Shown piece by piece: positions 1-5,987 of a stretch of 13,321 bases of DNA. Position numbers and translations under genes: made by a program. The notes beneath the pieces were generated by a model, which worked only from the letters and a program-made list of their open reading frames with translations, had not been told where the DNA came from and ran no database searches. The stretch is from HRBIN29 sp034431815. Its GTDB lineage: Bacteria > Chloroflexota > Dehalococcoidia > Tepidiformales > Tepidiformaceae. Numbering within the stretch: position 1 is the stretch's first letter; each line of letters opens with the position of its first letter. The stretch spans positions 1-13,321 of the forward strand of contig DAOUCS010000102.1 of the NCBI GenBank assembly GCA_034431815.1, given 5' to 3'.

Positions 1-998
1 TGGACATGGGGGGCGCTGAACAGGTCGGCGATGGTGTTCACCTTGCCCACGGAGCAGCAATCGGCGCGGACGAGGATGTCGAACCACTCGGCCGTGGTTC
101 GCCGCCGCAGCGCCTCGCCGAGTTCCGCCTCGAGGGCCTCCACGTTGCGCACTCGCTCCTCGTTCGTCTGGAAGCGGGGGTCGTGGGCGAGGTCGTCGCG
201 CTCGATCACCGCACAGAAGAGATCCCAGTCCTTCACGTTGGCGATGACGATCCAGCCGTCGGCGGTGGGGAAAGGCCCGAACGGGGCCACGAGGGGGTGG
301 CGGCTCCCGATGCGGGTGGGAGCTTCGGCGAAGGCCGAATGCCGGACGATGGCGTTCTCGCAGAGGGCCATCTGCGCCTCCATGAGCGCCACGTCGAGGA
401 ACTGCCCCTCGCCGGTACGGTCGCGCGCACGCAGGGCAGCGAGGATTCCGAGCGCCAGGTAGAGGCCGCCGACCATATCGCCGATGCTGACACCGACGCG
501 CATCGGCGGGCCGTCCGGCTCGCCGTTCAGGCTCATGGTCCCCCCCATCGCCTGGGCCACGGCGTCGACGGCAGGGAGATCCCGGTACGGGCCCGTCTGC
601 CCGAAGCCGCTCAGGGCGGCGTAGATGAGACGGGGGTTTTCGGCCCGGAGCCGTTCGTAGCCGAGCCCGAGGCGCTCCATCGTGCCGGGCCGGAAGTTCT
701 CGGCCACAACATCGACATGGCGGACGAGCTGGAGAACGAGCTGCTTCCCTTCCTCGCGGCGCAAGTCGATGCAGATCCCCTTCTTGCCGCGGTTGGGGCT
801 GAAAAAGAAGGTCGAGATGCCTTCGAAGTAGGGGCCGAAGCCGCGCTGGCGCTCCTCGAGCTTGGGGTATTCGACCTTCACCACCTCGGCGCCGAGGTCA
901 GCGAGCTGCATGGTGGCGAAGGGTCCTGCGAGCGCCCAGGTGAAGTCGAGGACGCGGATGCCTTCGAGCGGAGCGGAGGGGAGCTGCGTCTCGCTCAT
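1..998 (-). CDS. CaiB/BaiF family (class III) CoA-transferase, 3' end beyond window
   Basis: Transfers CoA between an acyl-CoA donor and a carboxylic acid in the cytoplasm; the substrates cannot be read from the sequence. My translation from the ATG at 998 gives 332 residues before the left edge; family members are about 380-400, so only the C-terminus is missing. The N-terminus has LEGIRVLDFTWALAGPFAT (about 11-29), then NRGKKGICIDL (about 69-79), ENFRPGTMERLGL (about 100-112) and GFGQTGPY (131-138). Asp145 in VDAVAQAMGG matches the Asp that forms the acyl-anhydride in formyl-CoA transferase. The ATG overlaps the TGA of the upstream uracil-DNA glycosylase by four bases (ATGA), and no strong Shine-Dalgarno site is seen, so translation is probably coupled. 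Family assignment is firm; formyl-, succinyl- or other CoA specificity is open. Confidence 0.95.
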   Translation of the reverse strand, partial: MSETQLPSAPLEGIRVLDFTWALAGPFATMQLADLGAEVVKVEYPKLEERQRGFGPYFEGISTFFFSPNRGKKGICIDLRREEGKQLVLQLVRHVDVVAENFRPGTMERLGLGYERLRAENPRLIYAALSGFGQTGPYRDLPAVDAVAQAMGGTMSLNGEPDGPPMRVGVSIGDMVGGLYLALGILAALRARDRTGEGQFLDVALMEAQMALCENAIVRHSAFAEAPTRIGSRHPLVAPFGPFPTADGWIVIANVKDWDLFCAVIERDDLAHDPRFQTNEERVRNVEALEAELGEALRRRTTAEWFDILVRADCCSVGKVNTIADLFSAPHV

Positions 999-1708
999 TC
1001 CGCCGACGATCGTACTGCACCCGGCGGCTCGCCCGTGAGGGCGTCGACGAGCTCACGGGCGCGAGCGAAGACGGCGTCGAACATCGGCTCCGTGAGCCGC
1101 CCGGTGAAGGTGTTCTGCTGGCTCGGGTGATAGGAGCAGAGGAGCACTCTCTCCCCAGGCAGCTCGTATTCGGCGCCGTGGGCGAACGGGGGACGCGGAC
1201 GCAGTCCGAAGAGCCGCGAAGCGGTTTCGGCGGCCAGCGCCCCGAGCGCCACCACGACCCGCACGCGGCTGAGGCAGGCTGCTTCCTCGACGAGGAAGGG
1301 AAAGCAGGCGGCCCGCTCGGCCGGCGTGGGCCTGTTCCCCGGCGGAGCGCAGCGTACCGACGCCGTCACGTAGGCATCGGCGAGTCGGAGGCCGTCGTCC
1401 CTGCTCACCGAATGCGGCTGGTTGGCGAACCCGGCGCGGTAGAGGGCGCGGAAGAGCCAGTCCCCCGAGCGATCGCCGGTGAAGAGACGGCCGGTGCGGT
1501 TGGCGCCGTGGGCGGCGGGGGCAAGCCCCAGCACGAGCAGCCGCGCCTGGGGGTCGCCGAACCCGGGGACGGGACGGGCCCAGTACTCCCAGCCGCGGTA
1601 GCGGCGCGGCGGGCGCTCGGCGACGTGGCGGCACCAGGCTCTCAGGCGGGGGCAACGCTCGCAGGCGATGATGCGCTCCGCCAGCGCGGCGAGGCGAGCG
1701 GCCGTCAT
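995..1708 (-). CDS. Family 5 (UDGb-type) uracil-DNA glycosylase, 4Fe-4S
   Basis: Removes uracil, and in this family often other deaminated bases such as hypoxanthine, from DNA to start base excision repair. 237 residues. Four cysteines fit the Fe-S ligands of family 4/5 enzymes: Cys16 and Cys19 (ACERCPRL), Cys120 and Cys135. Motif 1 is GLAPAAHGANRTGRLFTGD (61-79). The alanine in GLAPA, where other families have a polar catalytic residue, is typical of family 5. Motif 2 is HPSQQNTFTGRLT (194-206). A longer frame with a start at 1774 exists, but I chose the ATG at 1708 because it overlaps the upstream stop codon as ATGA and places the first Cys pair at the usual distance from the N-terminus. 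No Shine-Dalgarno site precedes it, which fits coupled translation. Its TGA overlaps the next start, also as ATGA, so it lies in the middle of a three-gene unit. Confidence 0.95.
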   Translation of the reverse strand: MTAARLAALAERIIACERCPRLRAWCRHVAERPPRRYRGWEYWARPVPGFGDPQARLLVLGLAPAAHGANRTGRLFTGDRSGDWLFRALYRAGFANQPHSVSRDDGLRLADAYVTASVRCAPPGNRPTPAERAACFPFLVEEAACLSRVRVVVALGALAAETASRLFGLRPRPPFAHGAEYELPGERVLLCSYHPSQQNTFTGRLTEPMFDAVFARARELVDALTGEPPGAVRSSAE

Positions 1709-2244
1709 GGCCGCGGGGGCGCCGGCTCCTCGACGAAGACGGTCGCCACCACCGCCTCCGACAGCGCGTTGCATTCGGTGACGACGAGCTCGAGGGGCGC
1801 GTCCACCTCGAAGGGGACGTAGCTGTATGTGCGGGGCATCGGCCGCCAGACCGGCTCCGCGTCGGGGGCGAAGTAACCGTCGGTGTGGGATTCGGGGACC
1901 ACGAGGATGTCGACGGGCGGCCGACCCTCGGCCGGGACGGCGCGCAGGCGCACATCGGTAGAGGTCGGCGCCTGGGGATGATACCGCAGGTGAACGGCGA
2001 GAATCCGGCCGCGGACAGGTGAGGAGGTACGGGCCGAGCCGGAAGCCTTGCCGCGCATCCCTTCCGTATCAGCGATAATTACGACCGCCCGCACCGCCGG
2101 GACAATGGAAAGGGCCAAATCTGGCGATTGTCCTGCCAGTTCGTAGAGACGCCCTTCCGCCTCCGGGTCCGGCCCCATCTGCTCGGCGATGACGGAGCGG
2201 TCCTCCTCGTCGGCAGCTTCGCCCCAAGGGTGCAAGCGCGGCAT
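1705..2244 (-). CDS. Hypothetical protein, first gene of the glycosylase/CoA-transferase operon
   Basis: I do not recognise a family. From the ATG at 2244 it encodes 179 residues. The first part is acidic (GEAADEEDR near 8-16). A short hydrophobic stretch follows (ALSIVPAVRAVVIIAD, about 44-59). The C-terminal half reads like alternating beta strands (GRILAVHLRYHP, VDILVVPESH, LELVVTECNALSEAVVATVFVEE). No signal peptide, Cys cluster or catalytic motif stands out. The start is chosen for AGGAGG five bases upstream. The frame extends to a GTG at 2298 (197 residues) with a poorly placed GGAG, so that start is less likely. The TGA overlaps the glycosylase ATG as ATGA. Codons of the N-terminal third (near 2050-2150) use more A/T at third positions than the rest, so the N-terminus is less certain than the C-terminus. 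Confidence 0.7.
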   Translation of the reverse strand: MPRLHPWGEAADEEDRSVIAEQMGPDPEAEGRLYELAGQSPDLALSIVPAVRAVVIIADTEGMRGKASGSARTSSPVRGRILAVHLRYHPQAPTSTDVRLRAVPAEGRPPVDILVVPESHTDGYFAPDAEPVWRPMPRTYSYVPFEVDAPLELVVTECNALSEAVVATVFVEEPAPPRP

Positions 2245-2346
2245 CGCGGCCTCCTCGCTTTCCAGCTTAGCGAATGCGGCGGGGGCACCGGCGGCCACTC
2301 GCTCCAGGAAGGGCGTCTCCGAAAACGGGCGCGGTGCGACGGTAAG

Positions 2347-2447
2347 GTGAGCGCCTGCCGCAGGCGCCGCTGCTAGCGCTGCGGCGCGGGGCGGCTCCCA
2401 GCGCTTGCCCGCGCCGCCTCACAGATGCGGCACCGGCAGACGCTCAC
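2347..2447 (-). promoter_or_regulatory. Structured RNA leader with competing stems (attenuator-like)
   Basis: In minus-strand RNA, bases 2447-2434 (GUGAGCGUCUGCCG) can pair with 2360-2347 (CGGCAGGCGCUCAC) over 14 bases with a single U-G wobble. A second perfect 10-bp stem, 2417-2408 with 2390-2381 (GCGGCGCGGG / CCCGCGCCGC), is nested inside. The 3' arm of the long stem can instead form a compact 7-bp hairpin at 2367-2351 (GCGCCTG-CGG-CAGGCGC). The long stem and the compact hairpin share bases 2351-2357, so they exclude each other. The 5' arm lies within codons 8-12 of the small Cys-motif ORF. There is no U-run after the compact hairpin, so classic intrinsic termination is not evident; Rho-linked or translational control would be alternatives. 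Confidence 0.5.
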
Positions 2448-2468
2448 GTGGACGAACGTCCTTGGCAT
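2373..2468 (-). CDS. Small ORF, 31 residues with C-R-C-R-I-C motif; possible leader peptide
   Basis: Starts at ATG 2468, seven bases after AGGAGG, one of the best Shine-Dalgarno arrangements in the window, and ends at TAG 2373. The peptide begins MPRTFVHVSVCRCRICEAA and has Cys at 11, 13 and 16; the tail is rich in Ala, Arg, Ser and Pro. It lies 128 bases upstream of the unknown-protein gene at 2244 on the same strand and opposite the carboxylase promoter. Codons 8-12 form the 5' arm of a long stem whose 3' arm lies just beyond the stop. Possibilities: a cysteine-sensing leader peptide, a tiny metal-binding protein, or chance. It is too short for a family call. The start signal and the structure are seen; the role is inference. 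Confidence 0.5.
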   Translation of the reverse strand: MPRTFVHVSVCRCRICEAARASAGSRPAPQR

Positions 2469-2507
2469 GCTGCCACCTCCTGTGCCGGTTTCGCGCTCGC
2501 CCACCTC

Positions 2508-2536
2508 GGTATCCATCCTACCGTCCGCCGTGTTAA
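2508..2536 (-). promoter_or_regulatory. Candidate promoter for the small ORF and glycosylase operon
   Basis: Reading the minus strand, TTAACA (2536-2531, five of six against TTGACA) is followed after 17 bases by GATACC (2513-2508). An overlapping TAGGAT (2520-2515) would serve as a better -10 but has no good -35 box. Either would start a transcript about 30-40 bases ahead of the small ORF. The region lies back to back with the carboxylase promoter. Weak, by-eye prediction. Confidence 0.3.
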
Positions 2537-2549
2537 CGCACGGGTCCGG

Positions 2550-2577
2550 TTGCCGCCGGTGCCAGCGCGGGTAGGAT
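2550..2577 (+). promoter_or_regulatory. Candidate sigma-70-type promoter of the acyl-CoA carboxylase
   Basis: TTGCCG (2550-2555) and TAGGAT (2572-2577) are separated by 16 bases. A start near 2584 would leave a leader of about 44 bases before the GTG at 2628, with the GGAG ribosome site at 2617-2620 inside it. Placement relative to the gene is good; not tested. Confidence 0.45.
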
Positions 2578-2616
2578 CGGCTCGGCGACCATTCGCGTCG
2601 ACCTTCCCATCGCACC

Positions 2617-2620
2617 GGAG
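2617..2620 (+). promoter_or_regulatory. Ribosome binding site fixing the carboxylase GTG start
   Basis: GGAG lies seven bases ahead of the GTG at 2628. It decides against the upstream in-frame ATG at 2448, which would add 60 Arg- and Pro-rich residues not seen in biotin carboxylases. Confidence 0.6.
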
Positions 2621-2627
2621 CCGCACC

Positions 2628-5600
2628 GTGCCCATCCGCAAGCTCCTCATCGCCAATCGGGGCGAAATCGCGTCCCGCATCGCCCGCGCTGCCTCCGCGC
2701 TGGGCATCCGCACGGTAGCCGTGTTCTCCGAAGACGACGGCGACTCGCCGCATCTGGACACCGCCGACGAGGCGTTCCCGCTGCGCGGAGCCGGTGTGGG
2801 GGCCTACCTCGACATCGCCGGCCTCGTGGAGGCCGCCATCCGGGCCGGCTGCGACGCGGTCCATCCCGGCTACGGGTTCCTTGCCGAGCAGGCGGCCTTC
2901 GCCCGCGCATGCGAAGGCGCAGGGCTCGCCTTCGTGGGACCGACGCCGGAGGCGCTGGAACTCTTCGGGGACAAGGCCCGGGCGCGGCGCCATGCCGCCG
3001 CCCGCGGCGTGCCCGTCCTCGAGGGCATCGACCGCCCCGTCACCCTCGACGAGGCCCGCGCATTCTTCGCCGCCCTCCCGAGCGGAAGCGCCGTGGCTCT
3101 GAAGGCCGTGGCCGGCGGGGGCGGACGCGGCCTGCGCGTCGTGGAACATCCGGAGGCGCTCCCGGAGGCGTACGAACGCGCGCGGTCAGAGGCCGCGGCG
3201 GCCTTCGGAGTCGCTGACGTCTACATCGAGCGGCTCCTGCCGCGGGCACGGCACGTCGAGGTCCAAGTCCTCGGCGACGGGGCCGGAGGAGCCGTCCACC
3301 TGGGCGAGCGGGAGTGTTCCCTCCAGCGGCGCTTCCAGAAGCTCGTCGAAATCGCACCCAGCCCCGCGCTCCCCGAGAGCACGAGGCGGGCGCTGTACGA
3401 CGCCGCGCTCGCGATGGCTCGGGCGGCGAACTACCGGAACGCCGGCACCTTCGAATTCCTGGTGAACGCCGACGACCCCAGCGAGTGGTACTTCATCGAG
3501 GCGAACGCGCGCCTCCAGGTGGAGCACACCGTGACCGAAGAGGCCTTCGGGGTCGACCTCGTGGCGTGCCAGCTGATGCTGGCAGGCGGCGCTTCCCTCG
3601 CAGAGCTGGGGATCCCCGAAGGCCGCCAGCCGACAGGCTTCGCCATCGAGCTTCGGGTGAACGCCGAGCGGCTGCTTCCTGACGGGAGCCTCCGGCCCAG
3701 CACCGGCGTCATCGACGAGCTCGAGCTGCCCGGAGGCCCGGGAATCCGCATCGATGGGAACGTGCGCATCGGCTACCGCCCGAACCCGCGCTTCGACCCG
3801 CTGCTCCTGAAGCTGATCGTCCACTCGCCGGGGCCGAGCTTCGCCGCCGCGGTGCGCCGCGCCCGGCACGCCCTGCGCGAACTCCGCATCACGGGCGTGG
3901 AGACTAATGCTGCCTTCCTCCGGGCGCTGCTCGAGCGGGAGGACGTCGAGCGGGGCGAGTTCGACACCCGAACCGTCGACCGCAACTGGGGGGCGCTCCT
4001 CGCCACCGCGGAGGCCCTCCGCGCCGACCCGCTGGCCGTGCTCCGCCACGGGAAGCGCCCGGCCGCTGCCGCGGCGGAACGCCGGACGGCGCCGGCTCCC
4101 GAGGGCAGCCTCGCCGTCGAGGCGCCGCTCCAGGGCACGGTGGTGGCCATCGAAGCAGCGGAAGGCCAGACGGTCGCCCCCGGCCAGACGCTCCTCATCC
4201 TCGAAGCGATGAAGATGGAGCACACGGTGGCAGCGCCGGCCGCGGGGACCATCCTCCGCATCGACGTGGCTATCGGCGAAACCGTGCCCGAGGGCGCGCC
4301 GCTCCTCTACCTCGCGCCAGCGGAGGGGGCCGCAGAAGCCGGCACTGGCGGAAGGGTGCTCGACCTCGACCGCATCCGCCCCGACTTGGCCGAAGTCATC
4401 GAACGCCATCGGAAGACGCTCGACGAGGCCAGGCCCGAAGCCGTCGCGCGGCGTCGGGAAACGGGGCAGCGCACAGCCCGCGAGAACATCGCCGACCTCT
4501 GCGACCCTGGAAGCTTCGTGGAGTACGGTGCGTTGGTGATCGCCGCCCAGCGCCGGCGGCGTCCTGTGGAGGAGCTCATCGAACGGACGCCGGCCGACGG
4601 GCTCATCGCCGGCATCGGCCGGGTGAACGGGCACCTCTTCCCGCCCGAAAGATCCCGCTGCGTGGTGATGGCCTACGACTACACGGTGCTGGCGGGCACC
4701 CAAGGGCACATGAACCACCAGAAGAAGGACCGGATGTTCGAGCTCGCCTACAAGTGGCGGCTTCCGGTCATCTTCTTCACCGAGGGCGGAGGCGGGCGTC
4801 CAGGCGACACCGATGCCCCGGGGGTCGCCGGCTTGGACGTGATGGCCTTCCACCTCTGGGGGAAGCTCAGCGGCCTCGTTCCCCTCATCGGCATCAATTC
4901 GGGCCGCTGCTTCGCCGGGAATGCGGCCATCCTCGGGTGCTGTGACGTCGTCATCGCCACCGAAAACTCGACGATCGGAATGGGCGGCCCGGCCATGATC
5001 GAGGGCGGCGGGCTGGGGGTGTACCGGCCGGAAGAAGTCGGGCCTATGTCCGTTCAGGTCCCGAACGGCGTCGTGGATATCGCCGTGAAGGACGAAGCGG
5101 AGGCGGTGCGGGTCGCCAAGCAGTACCTCTCCTACTTCCAGGGCGCCATCCCCACCTGGCGGTGCGAAGACCAGCGGCGGCTGCAGCACATCGTCCCCGA
5201 AAACCGCCTGCGGGCGTATGACATGCGGGAGCTCATCGCTACCCTGGCGGACGAGGGCTCGGTGCTGGAGCTTCGCCGCGGGTTCGGACAGGCGATGATC
5301 ACGGCCCTCATTCGCATCGAGGGGCGACCTTTCGGCCTTATCGCCAACAACCCTGCCCACCTGGGGGGCGCCATCGATGCGGCCGCAGCCGACAAGGCGG
5401 CCCGCTTCATGCAGCTGTGCGACGCGTTCGACCTCCCGATCCTCTCGCTGTGCGATACGCCGGGCATCATGGTCGGACCGGAGTCGGAGAAGGAGGCGAA
5501 CGTCCGCCATGCGGCGCGGATGTTCGTGACGGGGGCGAACCTCACCGTGCCCCTGTTCACGGTCGTGGTGCGGAAGGGGTACGGCCTCGGCGCCCAAGCG

Positions 5601-5930
5601 ATGGCCGGCGGCAGCTTCCACGCGCCGGTGTTCACCGTCGCCTGGCCGACAGGCGAATTCGGCGGGATGGGCCTCGAGGGCGCCGTGAAGCTGGGATACC
5701 GGCGGGAGCTGGAGGCAATCCAGGACCCCGTCGAGCGGAAGCGGGTCTTCGACGAGATGGTGGCCAGGATGTACGAGCACGGCAAAGCGCTGAACATGGC
5801 CACGCACTTCGAAATCGACGACGTGATCGACCCTGCGGAAACGCGCCGCATCGTGATTACGGCGCTCGATGCGATGCCGCCGCCCCCGCCGCGCACCGGA
5901 AAGAAGCGCCCGAACATCGACACCTGGTAA
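2628..5930 (+). CDS. Single-chain biotin-dependent acyl-CoA carboxylase (BC-BCCP-CT)
   Basis: ATP- and biotin-dependent carboxylation of an acyl-CoA, with all three functions in one 1100-residue chain. Biotin carboxylase, about 1-450: starts PIRKLLIANRGEIASRIARA, ATP-site Lys159, glycine loop GGGGRG (163-168), and E291-A-N-A-R-L-Q-V-E-H, the usual E-x-N-x-R active-site run. Biotinyl domain, about 493-563: EAMKMEH with biotin-accepting Lys529. Carboxyltransferase, about 575-1100: E719-GGGGRPGD in the N half; NNPAHLGGAID and CDTPGIMVG (from 942) in the C half. This order and size match the roughly 120-kDa long-chain acyl-CoA carboxylases of mycobacteria and relatives; acetyl-CoA, propionyl-CoA or a branched acyl-CoA are other possible substrates. 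The linker between the BC and biotinyl domains is only about 40 residues, short for the BT domain of propionyl-CoA carboxylase alpha chains. The GTG start is chosen for GGAG seven bases upstream and the immediate start of the BC fold. The frame is open back to 2448, but that extension crosses the promoter. Confidence 0.95.
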   Translation: MPIRKLLIANRGEIASRIARAASALGIRTVAVFSEDDGDSPHLDTADEAFPLRGAGVGAYLDIAGLVEAAIRAGCDAVHPGYGFLAEQAAFARACEGAGLAFVGPTPEALELFGDKARARRHAAARGVPVLEGIDRPVTLDEARAFFAALPSGSAVALKAVAGGGGRGLRVVEHPEALPEAYERARSEAAAAFGVADVYIERLLPRARHVEVQVLGDGAGGAVHLGERECSLQRRFQKLVEIAPSPALPESTRRALYDAALAMARAANYRNAGTFEFLVNADDPSEWYFIEANARLQVEHTVTEEAFGVDLVACQLMLAGGASLAELGIPEGRQPTGFAIELRVNAERLLPDGSLRPSTGVIDELELPGGPGIRIDGNVRIGYRPNPRFDPLLLKLIVHSPGPSFAAAVRRARHALRELRITGVETNAAFLRALLEREDVERGEFDTRTVDRNWGALLATAEALRADPLAVLRHGKRPAAAAAERRTAPAPEGSLAVEAPLQGTVVAIEAAEGQTVAPGQTLLILEAMKMEHTVAAPAAGTILRIDVAIGETVPEGAPLLYLAPAEGAAEAGTGGRVLDLDRIRPDLAEVIERHRKTLDEARPEAVARRRETGQRTARENIADLCDPGSFVEYGALVIAAQRRRRPVEELIERTPADGLIAGIGRVNGHLFPPERSRCVVMAYDYTVLAGTQGHMNHQKKDRMFELAYKWRLPVIFFTEGGGGRPGDTDAPGVAGLDVMAFHLWGKLSGLVPLIGINSGRCFAGNAAILGCCDVVIATENSTIGMGGPAMIEGGGLGVYRPEEVGPMSVQVPNGVVDIAVKDEAEAVRVAKQYLSYFQGAIPTWRCEDQRRLQHIVPENRLRAYDMRELIATLADEGSVLELRRGFGQAMITALIRIEGRPFGLIANNPAHLGGAIDAAAADKAARFMQLCDAFDLPILSLCDTPGIMVGPESEKEANVRHAARMFVTGANLTVPLFTVVVRKGYGLGAQAMAGGSFHAPVFTVAWPTGEFGGMGLEGAVKLGYRRELEAIQDPVERKRVFDEMVARMYEHGKALNMATHFEIDDVIDPAETRRIVITALDAMPPPPPRTGKKRPNIDTW

Positions 5931-5935
5931 CAGCC

Positions 5936-5963
5936 GAGCGCCCCGGGAAATCCCGGGGCGCTC
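5936..5963. terminator. Bidirectional terminator-like hairpin between convergent genes
   Basis: GAGCGCCCCGGGA and TCCCGGGGCGCTC are exact reverse complements separated by two bases, giving a practical stem of 12 bp with an AAAT loop. It starts six bases after the carboxylase stop and ends 24 bases past the acyl-CoA dehydrogenase stop. Neither strand has a T-run next to it, so it may act as a Rho-independent terminator of the kind lacking a U-tract, or only as an mRNA 3'-end stabiliser. Confidence 0.7.
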
Positions 5964-5987
5964 GCTGCTGGAGAAGCGGGCTGCGCC

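Noticed and set aside
6..1130. 374-codon plus-strand frame at the left edge
   Set aside because: Lies antisense to the CoA-transferase and the glycosylase C-terminus, whose motifs are clear; the product is low-complexity Ala/Gly/Glu/Arg without a motif.
2448..2627. Carboxylase start at the upstream ATG 2448
   Set aside because: Would add 60 residues over the promoter and ribosome site and has no family counterpart; GTG 2628 starts exactly at the BC fold.
3186..5807. Very long open frame of 873 codons antisense to the carboxylase
   Set aside because: Mirror of a GC-rich gene: high third-position GC keeps the antisense frame free of stops. The sense frame has complete BC, biotinyl and CT motifs; the antisense translation shows no domain.
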